A stretch of 64,000 nt of DNA from Deltaproteobacteria bacterium (GTDB taxonomy: Bacteria; Myxococcota_A; Polyangia; Polyangiales; Sandaracinaceae), in the NCBI GenBank assembly GCA_017303575.1, contig JAFLCL010000007.1, positions 16,829 to 80,828 of the forward strand, read 5' to 3'. The notes beneath the pieces were generated by a model that had not been told where the DNA came from, made no database searches, and saw only the letters and a list, made by a program, of their open reading frames with translations. Shown here one piece after another: positions 26,769-35,409 of this stretch. Positions within the stretch are counted from its first letter, which is position 1, and every line of letters begins with the position of its first letter. The translations under genes and the position numbers were made by a program.

Positions 26769-26792
26769 CGGACTCTGGTCGCCCAGAGTCCG
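26769..26792 (-). terminator. Hairpin downstream of the small exported-protein gene
   Basis: Perfect 10-bp stem CGGACTCTGG/CCAGAGTCCG with a TCGC loop. On the minus strand it is followed by TTTCGCTTTC, fitting an intrinsic terminator for the 99-residue gene whose stop is at 26952. It also lies just upstream of guaA, so attenuation of guaA cannot be excluded. Confidence 0.5.
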
Positions 26793-26850
26793 TCTCCTCG
26801 AATCACCCTCAAACCTTCCCCGCGCGGCGGGCGAGGTAGGCGAGCCCGCG

Positions 26851-26944
26851 CAAGTGGGGTTGGGGCCCCACGCGCAGCGCGAGCGCAGCGAGCGGAGCGG
26901 GAGGGGGCCCCACGTATGTGGGGGAGGGACCGCTCGGTCCCTCA
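26851..26944 (-). repeat. Structured intergenic repeat, copy 1
   Basis: 94 nt starting CAAGTGGGGTTGGGGCCCC and ending with two hairpins: CCCCAC-GTAT-GTGGGG (26908-26923) and GAGGGACC-GCTC-GGTCCCTC (26924-26943). A second copy is at 58512-58601. In both places the element starts 6-8 nt after the stop codon of a minus-strand gene and has the same orientation relative to that gene. Stem base changes between the copies are compensated. Confidence 0.8.
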
Positions 26945-26951
26945 GACCAAC

Positions 26952-27251
26952 TCAGCAGCGACGACCGCGGCCGGCCGGGTCGTTCGGATCGCTGTCGCTG
27001 CACGCGCGGCTGCCGCAGCCCGCCGGATCACGCGGGTCGCTGTCGCTGATGCCGCGGCCACGGCCGTTGCCCGCCGGGTCCTGCGGATCACGGTCCGTGC
27101 AGTTCGGGATCGCCTGCGCCGTGCTCGCGACGCCGACCGTCGCGACGGAGGCCGCGATCACGCCGGCTCCGAGGATGCCGAAGGTGCTTCGGCGGCTGAC
27201 ATTCGACGTCGTGATCTCTTCGTTCGAGAGGCTCTTCTTCTTCTCGCTCAT
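26952..27251 (-). CDS. Small exported protein with DPxDPAG repeats
   Basis: 99 residues. VSRRSTFGILGAGVIAASVATVGVASTAQA is a twin-arginine-like signal (SRRSTF) with an AQA cleavage site near residue 47. The mature 50 residues are almost entirely three repeats: DRDPQDPAGNGRGRG (53-67), DSDPRDPAGCGSRAC (70-84) and DSDPNDPAGRGRRC (86-99). Asp-rich turns suggest metal (calcium) binding, and paired Cys suggest disulfides; both are inference. GGTGGAG before the ATG supports translation. No family recognised. Confidence 0.75.
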   Translation of the reverse strand: MSEKKKSLSNEEITTSNVSRRSTFGILGAGVIAASVATVGVASTAQAIPNCTDRDPQDPAGNGRGRGISDSDPRDPAGCGSRACSDSDPNDPAGRGRRC

Positions 27252-27353
27252 CGCTCCACCTTTTCTCGTGCCCCTAGACCCCGGGCCCCACCCCGGTACG
27301 TCACGGGCTCACGCACTGTAGGCGCGTGACGAAACGGCCTTCCAATTGATTCA

Positions 27354-27393
27354 GTGAGAACCTCTCTCACGAATCGCCCTCCAAACAGGGCGA
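27354..27393 (-). terminator. Two adjacent hairpins behind the first FG-GAP gene
   Basis: GTGAGA/TCTCAC (27354-27370) and TCGCCCT/AGGGCGA (27374-27393) lie 20-60 nt beyond the stop of the FG-GAP lipoprotein gene on the minus strand. They may form its terminator. There is no clear T tract. Confidence 0.4.
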
Positions 27394-27412
27394 ACGGACC
27401 CCTGTCCCGCGC

Positions 27413-29650
27413 TCAGCCCACCGATCCGCAATCGTACGTGGCCTCGCTCACGTTGTTCCCCTCCTGGCACTCGTTGTTCTCGCCGGTCCCGTCGCCTCCG
27501 TCGTCCACCCGCACGAAGAACGGGAGCCCCATCCCGAGCTCGTCCGTCGTCGGCGTGAACGTCGCGGTGACGGTCGCCGAGCCGCCGGGCGGGATCGCCG
27601 CGGTCGTTCGCACGGTCGCCACGGCGCGACCAGGCATGGCCTCGGTGCCCAGGTAGAAGGTGACGGGCAGTCCCGCGCCGACGGTGACCGCGCCGTCGTT
27701 GCGGATCGTCGCGCGGAGGACGAGCGCGTCGGGGCAGCCATCGCCGTCGCTGCTCGGCTCGGCGGCGACGAGGTCGGGCGCGTCGAAGCTCTGCGAGTTC
27801 TGCCGGAACGTGTTGAAGCGGGTCCAGTTCGCGACCTCGCGCGCAGGGATGCCCAGGCTCTCGCGCACGTTGGTCACGTGGTAGCTGTGCTCGTTCCACA
27901 CGGGGCGCGTGCCGACCCAGTTGTCCGCGGCATCGCGGAACACGCGGATGCCGGCGCGCAGGCCGTCGTAGCCGGGGATGCCGCCACAGCGGTTCACGGC
28001 CGAGTTCGCCGCGAACACGATCTCCGCGTTGCCGTCCGCGTCGACGTCGACGATGAGCGGGTACTCGATCAGCGTGTGCGAGTTCTGCGCGACCTGCGCG
28101 AGCACCGTGCCGTCGAGGCCCGAGTAGACGCGCATGTAGCACTCGTCGTTGTAGACGACCTCGGCGCGGCCATCACCGTCGAAGTCGAACACGCTCGAGC
28201 CCGTGATGTTCGAGCTCGAGTCCTGCGTCATGCGCTGCCACAGGACGGGCATCGGACCATCGGGATCGAACACGGCGTACGCGGTCGATCCCGCGATGCC
28301 GATCTCCGGCAGCTCGTCGCCGTCGAAGTCCGCGACGGTCGGCGGTCCCCCGCGTCCTCCGCCCGGCATCGCCACCGGGCCGAAGAGCACCGTGCCGTCC
28401 CGTCCGTTGCGGATCGAGACGAAGCCCTCGTGCACCACGACGACGTCGGGCTGCATGTCCGCGTAGAAGTCCGCGACCGCGACGTATCCATCGGCGAGCG
28501 TCGGCTCCTCCCAGAGGACCGTGCCGTCGTGGTTCCACACCGCGTTGCCTGCGACGACCTCGAGCTCCGGATCGTCGTCCATGTCGTAGACGGCGCTCAG
28601 CGGCGAGCGCGGCGTGGGCGCACAGCACCCGGAGGCAGCGCTCGACCGCGCCTCCCACGCGAGCACGCCCTCGTCGTTCAGGACGGCGCCGCCGATCACG
28701 ACCTCTGCGCGTCCGTCGCCGTCGAGGTCCGCGATCGACGGCGCGCCGAACTCGACGCGCGCGGTCCACGGCGTTCCGTCCAGGCGCGTGCTCCGCCACA
28801 CCTCGGTGCCGTCTGCGTGGAACGCCGCGATCTGCGAGGCTGTGCAGCCGCCGATCGCGCTGATGATCTCCACCACGCCGTCGGCGTCGAGATCCCCGAG
28901 CGCGATCCCGAACTCGGGGCACACCACGGGATCGACGATGTTCGTGAGCTCTTCGCCCGTGTCGCCGTGCACGATGCGCAGCACGCCCGCGCCGCCGTAG
29001 GAGCCCGCGGCAGTGTACGTGTGGAAGACGACCTCGGGCGTTCCGTCGCCGTCGACGTCGCCGACCGTGGGCGCCATCATCACGTGGACCGACGTGGGCT
29101 CCACGGTGCTCCCGCTCCACGCCCACTGCTCCTCGGGGGTGAACACACCCGGCGGAGGGAAGTACTCGCAGCGCGCGGGCCCGCGCGGCAGACACCGCCC
29201 GAGCGCCGGATCGCAGAACGCGTCCGCAGGGCAGTCGAGCTCCTCGGTGCACGGATCGCCTGGCGTCGTGCACGCGTCGGCGATGCAGAGATCGCCGGCG
29301 GGGCAGCAGGTGTGATCGGCGCCGCAGCGCAGCGTCTCGCACACGGGAAGGCACGTGGTCTCGTCGACGCACTCGTCCCCGTCGCCGCAGCACATCGCCC
29401 CGCAGCGATCCTCGGTGGGACAGCTCCACGCATCGGGCAGCACGCCCGTGTCCGGTGCGCCCACCGTGAACGCATCGGTGCCCACGACGCACGCACCGTC
29501 CGTGCAGATGCGGCCTCCGGTGCACTGCGTGCTCGAGGTGCATCGCATGCTCGTGGGGGGCGGCGCGCAGTCGCAGCCAGCGAGGATCGAGAGCGACAGG
29601 AGCGTGAGCGTGAAGGAAGCGCGAAGGGCGGGCATGCCGTGCATGCCCAC
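27413..29650 (-). CDS. FG-GAP/VCBS lipoprotein with Cys-rich head and CARDB tail (paralogue A)
   Basis: 745 residues. Signal peptide with lipobox LAGC, then a Cys-rich head (about 30-165) of C-x(4-6)-C-xGxxC-x-G-xC units (CTSSTQCTGGRICTDGAC type). Residues 190-560 hold FG-GAP/VCBS repeats with Ca-binding DVDGDG, DLDGDG and DFDGDG motifs, a beta-propeller. Near 600 is the shared WNEHSYHVTNV block, and the last 110 residues are CARDB-like, ending with NNECQEGNN. Expected on the outer membrane or cell surface for adhesion or ligand binding. ATG at 29635 (MPALRAS) is an alternative start. Paralogues lie at 54368-56770 and 61291-63624. Confidence 0.85.
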   Translation of the reverse strand: MGMHGMPALRASFTLTLLSLSILAGCDCAPPPTSMRCTSSTQCTGGRICTDGACVVGTDAFTVGAPDTGVLPDAWSCPTEDRCGAMCCGDGDECVDETTCLPVCETLRCGADHTCCPAGDLCIADACTTPGDPCTEELDCPADAFCDPALGRCLPRGPARCEYFPPPGVFTPEEQWAWSGSTVEPTSVHVMMAPTVGDVDGDGTPEVVFHTYTAAGSYGGAGVLRIVHGDTGEELTNIVDPVVCPEFGIALGDLDADGVVEIISAIGGCTASQIAAFHADGTEVWRSTRLDGTPWTARVEFGAPSIADLDGDGRAEVVIGGAVLNDEGVLAWEARSSAASGCCAPTPRSPLSAVYDMDDDPELEVVAGNAVWNHDGTVLWEEPTLADGYVAVADFYADMQPDVVVVHEGFVSIRNGRDGTVLFGPVAMPGGGRGGPPTVADFDGDELPEIGIAGSTAYAVFDPDGPMPVLWQRMTQDSSSNITGSSVFDFDGDGRAEVVYNDECYMRVYSGLDGTVLAQVAQNSHTLIEYPLIVDVDADGNAEIVFAANSAVNRCGGIPGYDGLRAGIRVFRDAADNWVGTRPVWNEHSYHVTNVRESLGIPAREVANWTRFNTFRQNSQSFDAPDLVAAEPSSDGDGCPDALVLRATIRNDGAVTVGAGLPVTFYLGTEAMPGRAVATVRTTAAIPPGGSATVTATFTPTTDELGMGLPFFVRVDDGGDGTGENNECQEGNNVSEATYDCGSVG

Positions 29651-29691
29651 CAGCGTAAACGAGGTCGCGCGTCTCTACGCGCGCACCGTCG

Positions 29692-30771
29692 TCACTTCTT
29701 GCTCTTCTTCTTCTTTCCGCTCGTGCGGCTCTCGGGCTTGGCCTCGGTGCCGGAGCTCGCGTCTGCTGCCGCGTCGGCCGACGTCTCCTCGAGGCTCTCC
29801 TCCGCCTCCTTCGCTTCGGCCTTCTCCTCGTCTCCGTCCGTCTTCTTCGTAGGGTCGGCCGGGGGAGTCGGCTCCGGGTCACCCAGGCGCACGACCTTGT
29901 AGGGCTTGAGGTTGAAGCGCTGGTTCTCCTGGAAGTACGCGAACGCGGCGATCGGCACGATCGCGAGCGAGATCAGCTGCGACGTGTAGAAGCCGAACAT
30001 CTCGCCGCGGCCCGGATCGTCGCGCACGTACTCGATCAGGAAGCGCCACACGCCGTACGCCATCGCGAGCGTGAGCAGGACCTGTCCGTGGAACTTTCGG
30101 CGCGACCACACGAAGAGGCAGAGGCCGAAGAGGCTGAAGCCCGCGAGGCTCTCGTAGAGCTGCGTGGGATGAACGGGCAGCGAGTGCTCGGCGCTCTGGG
30201 AGAGGCCCTCCTCCTGCACGTGGTACATCCACGCGGGCGAGCCGGTGTTGTCGTCCCAGTGAGGGAAGGTGCCCGCGGTCTCGAGCCAGCCGGGCGCGTC
30301 CTCGGGGAGCAGGCCGCCGAAGTCGCAGCCGTAGAGGTAGCAGCCGATGCGCGTGAGGCCGAGGCCGAGCGCGAGCGCCGGCGCGGCGCCATCCGAGAAG
30401 CGCAGGAGGCCGATGCCCTGCCGCACGCGCACCCAGAAGATCGCGGCGAAGAAGCCACCGAGGAAGCCGCCGTACGCCACCAGCCCTCCGCGACGGAACG
30501 CGAAGAACTGCGCGATCGAGTCGAACTCGTCGGGGTTGGTGATCATGTAGAGGACGCGCGAGCCCGCGAGCGCCATGCCTGCGCAGAAGATGAAGGCGTT
30601 CGCGAGGAAGTCCTCGTTGCGCTTCGGATCGTTGGGGAAGTAGGCCTCCCGCTTGCCGAAGTACATCACGATGCTCCACCCGAGGATCATCGAGGTGCCG
30701 AGCATCACGCCGTACGAGTAGATCGGCAGCTCGCCCCAGGGCGTGGGGATCGCGAAGAGGATCGGATGCAT
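29692..30771 (-). CDS. lgt: Prolipoprotein diacylglyceryl transferase
   Basis: 359 residues with about seven membrane spans. GGLVAYGGFLGG holds the conserved Tyr/Gly loop, RIGCYLYGCDFG matches the Lgt signature region (R-x-G-C/N...G), and HPTQLYES is the conserved HPTQLYE motif. It transfers diacylglycerol from phosphatidylglycerol to the lipobox Cys, the first step in maturing the many lipoproteins encoded here. The last 65 residues are a Lys/Glu/Ala-rich cytoplasmic tail (ending GKKKKSKK) that standard Lgt proteins lack. Confidence 0.94.
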   Translation of the reverse strand: MHPILFAIPTPWGELPIYSYGVMLGTSMILGWSIVMYFGKREAYFPNDPKRNEDFLANAFIFCAGMALAGSRVLYMITNPDEFDSIAQFFAFRRGGLVAYGGFLGGFFAAIFWVRVRQGIGLLRFSDGAAPALALGLGLTRIGCYLYGCDFGGLLPEDAPGWLETAGTFPHWDDNTGSPAWMYHVQEEGLSQSAEHSLPVHPTQLYESLAGFSLFGLCLFVWSRRKFHGQVLLTLAMAYGVWRFLIEYVRDDPGRGEMFGFYTSQLISLAIVPIAAFAYFQENQRFNLKPYKVVRLGDPEPTPPADPTKKTDGDEEKAEAKEAEESLEETSADAAADASSGTEAKPESRTSGKKKKSKK

Positions 30772-30805
30772 AGGGCGCTGTGTTTCGCGCGCGCCCGCGA
30801 CACCG

Positions 30806-31384
30806 TCAAGGTTGGGGCGCGGCGTCGGGCGAGGCCGCGAGCGAGCTCAGCGCGTCGCGGGTGGGCGGCGCGATCGGAGGCTCGATCGAGGTGTCGAGCG
30901 CGAAGCGCGCGAGCGAGCGCTCGAGGATCTCACCACGGTCGAAGAGCTTGCCGAGCTCCTTCTCGAGCTCACGCGGCTTCTTCTTCCACGCGCGAAAGCA
31001 CACCTCGAGCGAGCTCGGCCAGACACCGCGCGCGACGAGCGCCCACACCGCGAACGGAAGCTGGCTCCCGAGCACGCCCTCGTCGCTCGGCGGCAGCTCG
31101 AGCACGGCGAGCGTCGCGTCCTCGAGCATCGCGCGCGTCGCGTCGTCGCTCGGATCGCAGCGCCACGCGAGGTAGCGCGCGGTGAGGAACACCTCCCATC
31201 CGAAGGGCACCGCCTCGTCCTCTTCGTCACGCTCGGTCTCGTCCCGCACGCGATCGACGTCGATCGCGAACACCGCCAGGTGCACGTAGGGCACGCCGTG
31301 TCGCTGCGCGAGCGCGCGGTCCATGATCGTCGGACGACCGAGACCTTCGCGTGCGGTCTCGAGCTGCGGCAGGGCGCGCTTCAT
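30806..31384 (-). CDS. Hypothetical cytoplasmic protein
   Basis: 192 residues of unknown function, no signal or membrane span. Mixed charged and hydrophobic content with several Trp (GWEVFLTARYLAWRCDP, FAVWALVARGVWP) suggests a folded helical protein. It starts at ATG 31384. Good codon bias supports it. It lies between lgt downstream and a secreted protein gene upstream on the same strand (47 nt from the latter's stop), so the three may be one transcript. Confidence 0.6.
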   Translation of the reverse strand: MKRALPQLETAREGLGRPTIMDRALAQRHGVPYVHLAVFAIDVDRVRDETERDEEDEAVPFGWEVFLTARYLAWRCDPSDDATRAMLEDATLAVLELPPSDEGVLGSQLPFAVWALVARGVWPSSLEVCFRAWKKKPRELEKELGKLFDRGEILERSLARFALDTSIEPPIAPPTRDALSSLAASPDAAPQP

Positions 31385-31431
31385 CGCGCGCAAGCTACCG
31401 CGAGCGAGGCCCACGACCAACGGCAGCGACG

Positions 31432-32523
31432 CTAGAGCGAGAGGCGCGCGGCGACGGTGAGCGTCGCTTCCGCGATCGAGGGCCAGTAGTCGAGATCGCA
31501 CACCACGCCGAGGAAGAGTGGTGTCTGAGCCGACAGCCGCAGACGCAGCGCGGCGTCGGGGGCCCGATCCCCGAGCTGACGGGCCACGACGCCCACGCCT
31601 GCGCCGAAGCTCGGCACGATGAAGAGCGGTGAGGGGCTCGCGATCTCGACGATCAGCGACTCGGTGATCGCGCTGCCGTCGGTGCCGAGCGCGAGCGACA
31701 CGAAGAAGGCGCTCTCGAGCACGAGCTCCCACCCGAGCGCCGCCGTGAGCTGCTCGCGCGCTTCGGTCAGCGACATCGCGACGCCGAGGGTCGCGAAGAG
31801 GCCGCCGTTCGCGAGCGATCCTTCGTGCGTTCGATCGCGCTCGAGGTGCAGGGTGATCGTCTCGAGCGCCCCCACGTCCTGCGTGTCGAACGTCGAGTCG
31901 ACCACACGCTCACCGAGGCGCACCTCGACCACGCCGCGTGAGCGTGCATCGAGGTGCAGCGTCCCTCCGAGGTGCGCGCCGGGGAGGATCTCGATCGTGG
32001 CCCCCGCGCTCGCGGTGCCCATCGATCGATGCTCGCCGAGCAGCGGATGTCGCGTGAACGCTGCGGAGAGGACGTAGGGGCTCTCCTCCACGTGGGGGCT
32101 CGCCGAGAGTGAACGATCGACACGGACGAAGAGCTCGCGCTCCTGACCCTCGCCGATCGTGTGTGCGCCCGCGAGCGGCATGCCGTCGATCACGAACGTG
32201 TCGCTCGGCGCGAGCGCGCTCGAGAACGAGAGGCGCGTCGTGTGCGTCGCACGCACGTGGAGGCGCGCGGTGACGCGGCACGTGGCCTCGATCCCGATGA
32301 AGTCGAAGGAGCCGCAGGCGACGTGGATGTCGGCTGACGTCACCACCAACGCGCCCTCGACGACGAGCGTGGTCGGCGGGGTGGGTCGTGGGAGCGGCTC
32401 GATGGCACGCGCGGCGGCGTGCGAGAGGGGAGCGAGCGCATACAGCGCGACGAAGGAGAGGATCGAGAGGAGACGGTGCACGTCGCCATCGACGTGTGAG
32501 CGGTGCGTTCGTTCCGTCGACAC
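31432..32523 (-). CDS. Secreted protein of unknown function
   Basis: 363 residues. An N-terminal signal (hydrophobic 18-34, cut near SHAAA) precedes a beta-rich protein. The first half contains many short strands and two Cys; the C-terminal third (GWELVLESAFFVSLALG through LFLGVVCDLDYW and TLTVAARLSL) alternates like an outer-membrane barrel edge and ends in a Leu preceded by hydrophobic alternation. This is a suggestion only; no family recognised. Confidence 0.6.
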   Translation of the reverse strand: MSTERTHRSHVDGDVHRLLSILSFVALYALAPLSHAAARAIEPLPRPTPPTTLVVEGALVVTSADIHVACGSFDFIGIEATCRVTARLHVRATHTTRLSFSSALAPSDTFVIDGMPLAGAHTIGEGQERELFVRVDRSLSASPHVEESPYVLSAAFTRHPLLGEHRSMGTASAGATIEILPGAHLGGTLHLDARSRGVVEVRLGERVVDSTFDTQDVGALETITLHLERDRTHEGSLANGGLFATLGVAMSLTEAREQLTAALGWELVLESAFFVSLALGTDGSAITESLIVEIASPSPLFIVPSFGAGVGVVARQLGDRAPDAALRLRLSAQTPLFLGVVCDLDYWPSIAEATLTVAARLSL

Positions 32524-32617
32524 GTGGTCACGGTGACCGAGCCGCGTGCGGAAGGGATCTCACGCACTGCTCACTCCCCCACGTTGCAGATCCGCGCGGG
32601 AAAGACACGCTGCGCAC

Positions 32618-33352
32618 ATGCTCGCTCGAGGTCTCCGTGCTGCGTGTGCGATCGCATGCCTCGCGTTCGGTGTGGTCGCGCAGGATCTCGCGGCGCAGGA
32701 CCTCGATCCCGAATCCGTCGCGCGCGCGCAGGCCGAGGCCGAGGCCGAAGCGGCCGAGAACGCCGTGGAGGAGCCTGCGGTGCCTGCCGAAGGTGGCGTC
32801 GACCCGGGCCTGCACGGCGACGACGAAGGCGAGGTCGCGATCGTCGAGGTGCCGCCTCCCCCGATCTCGCGCGAGGAAGCCGAAGAAGAAGAGGAGCGCC
32901 GCGCGCAGGAAGAAGAGGAGCAGCTCCCGCCGCCGCCCGATCCGGAGTGGCGCTTGCGTGCCGGCGCCGGCGTGGGCCTGCCTCTCAACGGCGCGAGCGC
33001 GCCGTACCTGCGCCTCTACCAAGAGATCGAGTGGCAGCCCGCCGTCGTCGCGCCGCTCGTGTTCGGGCTCGGCGGCGCGGAGTACGTGCTCGGGGGCTTG
33101 CTCGGCTCCGCGGGCGCACGCGTGGGGCTCGTGACGTACTTCTGCGCCGACTCGACGGTGCGTTGTCAGGCGGCGATCAACCTCGTGCTGGGTGCGTTCT
33201 TCGGGCAGGGCGTCTTGGCGTTCGACTTCGGCGGCGAGGGCGACGTGCGCTTCCTCTTCGGCGCGCTCGAGCTCACGGTGCGCCTCGGCTTCGGCGGTGG
33301 CGGCGGCATCAACATGCTGCACGGCGGCGCGGGGATCGGCGCCGCGTTCTGA
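32618..33352 (+). CDS. Secreted protein with acidic linker and barrel-like C-terminus
   Basis: 244 residues. Signal peptide (about 1-25, cut near VAQDLAAQ), then about 75 residues rich in Glu/Ala/Pro, including a run of Glu near 90-105 that may be helical. The last 135 residues are Gly-rich alternating strands (WRLRAGAGVGLPLNG, LEVTVRLGFGGGGG type), as in small outer-membrane barrels of myxobacteria. Function unknown. ATG at 32618 is chosen because it directly begins the signal peptide. Confidence 0.6.
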   Translation: MLARGLRAACAIACLAFGVVAQDLAAQDLDPESVARAQAEAEAEAAENAVEEPAVPAEGGVDPGLHGDDEGEVAIVEVPPPPISREEAEEEEERRAQEEEEQLPPPPDPEWRLRAGAGVGLPLNGASAPYLRLYQEIEWQPAVVAPLVFGLGGAEYVLGGLLGSAGARVGLVTYFCADSTVRCQAAINLVLGAFFGQGVLAFDFGGEGDVRFLFGALELTVRLGFGGGGGINMLHGGAGIGAAF

Positions 33353-33387
33353 CCGCGTTCGGACGGAGATTGAGTAGTCTCCGCGCC

Positions 33388-35409
33388 GTGTCGGCCTCTG
33401 CCCCTCTCGATCGCTCGCCTCTCGTGGGGTACGGCGCGCTCGCGCTCGCGTCGCTCGCGATCGCGTGGCGAGCGACGCCCGAGGGTGGGCTCGGTCCGTT
33501 CGCTCCCGCGCTGCTCTTCACGGCGTTTTCGACGCTCGCGGCGGCGTTGCTCGCAGGGCTGATCGCCCGATCCTCGGAGGCCCCGAGCACGACGAGCTCC
33601 CGTGTGCGGGTCGCGCTCCCCTCGACGAACGATCTCGCGCTCGCGACGCCCTCGCTCGTCGTCACGTCGTTCGTCGCGGTGGTGCCGGGCCCCTTCGGAT
33701 GTGCGGGCGTCGCTGCCATCGCGCTCTATCTCTTCGTCTCTCGCGCGCGTCGCGACGTCATGAGGCCAACGATCGACACGCACGGTCGAGGGGCCATCGA
33801 TCTGTGGGCCGCCTCGCTCTTCGTGCTCGCGGCCGGGTTCCTCGTCGTCTACCTCGGCGTCGCGCTCGACATGGTCGGTGGTCGCGAGAACGACGCCTCG
33901 TACTACTTCGGCGTCGCGCGCTGGATGGCGGCGCACCGCACCCTCGAGGAGCCGATCGTCTGGCACTTCCTCGCCCCGCCTCGCGCGATCGTCCACCCCG
34001 CGTTCGACTACTGGCAGGGCCTCACCTCGGTGTTGCTCGCGATCCCGATGGCGATCTTCGGCCGCACGCACCTCGTGGCCTCGGTGACGATGGCGGTGCT
34101 CTCCGCGTCCTCGGTGCTGCTCTTCACGTACCTCGTCGTGGTCGCGCGTCCGCTCGCGAGCCGCGCCACGCAGCTCGCCGCGGTGCTCGCGTTCGCGCTC
34201 TCGCCCGCGATGCAGGCGTTCCGCTTCGACACCGAGACGCTCGTCGTCTTCCACCTGGGCCTTCTCTCTTCGCTGATCGCCATCGCACACGGACGCCCCG
34301 CGCTCGCCGCCGCGCTCGCGTTCCTCGTGTTCTTGACGCGCGCCGACGGCCTCGTGACCTGCGGCCTGGTGTGGGTGTTCTTGATCGTCCGCGCGCTGCC
34401 GAGCCTGGGGACCAAGGAAGGTCGCGCGGGCTTCGCACGCATCGGGCTCGCCATCGCGGGGGTGCTCGGTCTCTACGTGTGGTCGAACCTCGCGCGGTTC
34501 GGTCACACGACGCCGCCGGGCGCGCGACAAGCACCGTTCCTCACCGAGTATCTCCAGCTCTACGTCTACGACCCGCGGCGTCACCCCGGCTCGATCGTCG
34601 AGCTGCTCAGCGCGCGCGCGACGCTCGCGAACGTCGAGAACGCCCTCGACGACGTGCGCCACGCGTTCGAGAGCATCGACTACGTGCTCGAAGAGGACGC
34701 GCTGCTCGCGATGTTGCCGCTCGGGCTCGTGGTGTTCTTCCGTGCGCGTACCGACGCCTCCGGCCTGCACCGACTGTCGCTCGCGCTCGCACTCTTCGGT
34801 GCGCTCGCGATCGCGTGGATCGGCCCCGTCGTCTTCTCCGAGGGGCGCACGCTGCACGGCCTCGTGCCCGCGATGACGCTCGCCGTGATGATGGGCGCGG
34901 AGCTGCCTGCGCGCGCTCTGGCTCACGCGCTGACCAAGCGTCGCCCCGAGCTCTCACGCACGGTGTTCGCGCTCGCGACGGCCGCGATCCTCGTGCCCAC
35001 GCTGATGTGGCTGCGCCCGTACCGACCGCTCGCGATCCTCCGCACCGACTTCGAGGCCGAGCTCGCGTCGCTCGATCCGCTGCTCGAGGGCGCCAACGTC
35101 GCGACCACCACACCGTGGTGGGTGATCGCCAACACCGAGAGCCCAGCGGTGCTCCTGCCCGCACAGAGCGAGGACGCGATGGCGCGCGTGCTCCATCGTT
35201 ACGACGTCGAGTACGTGCTCTTCACGCGCGACGACGTGGAGGGCTGGGGACCCGCGAGCTGGGCGGTGTGGGGGCCGTACCGCGATGGACGCGACAGCAC
35301 GATCGGCCCCTTCCGCCTCGAGCTCGTGACCGAACGAACGCACGTGAAGCTCTATCGGCTCGTGTGGCCCGAGGAGCGTGTCAGCTCGACTCGGTCGCGT
35401 CCTGATTGA
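33388..35409 (+). CDS. GT-C fold glycosyltransferase (GT39/ArnT-like membrane protein)
   Basis: 673 residues from GTG. About 11-12 membrane helices. ALDMVGGRENDASYYFGVARWMA contains the first-loop Asp (ENDASYY) expected of polyprenol-phosphate-sugar-dependent GT-C transferases, and the polytopic core resembles dolichyl-phosphate-mannose transferase families. A soluble C-terminal region (about 560-673) follows the last helix. It would move a sugar from a lipid carrier to a glycan, lipid or protein on the outer face of the inner membrane; the acceptor is unknown. The last 29 nt overlap the convergent antiporter gene. Confidence 0.7.
   Translation: MSASAPLDRSPLVGYGALALASLAIAWRATPEGGLGPFAPALLFTAFSTLAAALLAGLIARSSEAPSTTSSRVRVALPSTNDLALATPSLVVTSFVAVVPGPFGCAGVAAIALYLFVSRARRDVMRPTIDTHGRGAIDLWAASLFVLAAGFLVVYLGVALDMVGGRENDASYYFGVARWMAAHRTLEEPIVWHFLAPPRAIVHPAFDYWQGLTSVLLAIPMAIFGRTHLVASVTMAVLSASSVLLFTYLVVVARPLASRATQLAAVLAFALSPAMQAFRFDTETLVVFHLGLLSSLIAIAHGRPALAAALAFLVFLTRADGLVTCGLVWVFLIVRALPSLGTKEGRAGFARIGLAIAGVLGLYVWSNLARFGHTTPPGARQAPFLTEYLQLYVYDPRRHPGSIVELLSARATLANVENALDDVRHAFESIDYVLEEDALLAMLPLGLVVFFRARTDASGLHRLSLALALFGALAIAWIGPVVFSEGRTLHGLVPAMTLAVMMGAELPARALAHALTKRRPELSRTVFALATAAILVPTLMWLRPYRPLAILRTDFEAELASLDPLLEGANVATTTPWWVIANTESPAVLLPAQSEDAMARVLHRYDVEYVLFTRDDVEGWGPASWAVWGPYRDGRDSTIGPFRLELVTERTHVKLYRLVWPEERVSSTRSRPD

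Noticed and set aside
33166..34926. Minus-strand open frame of 586 codons opposite the GT-C gene
   Set aside because: Low-complexity charged translation, no motif; the plus strand encodes clear membrane helices.
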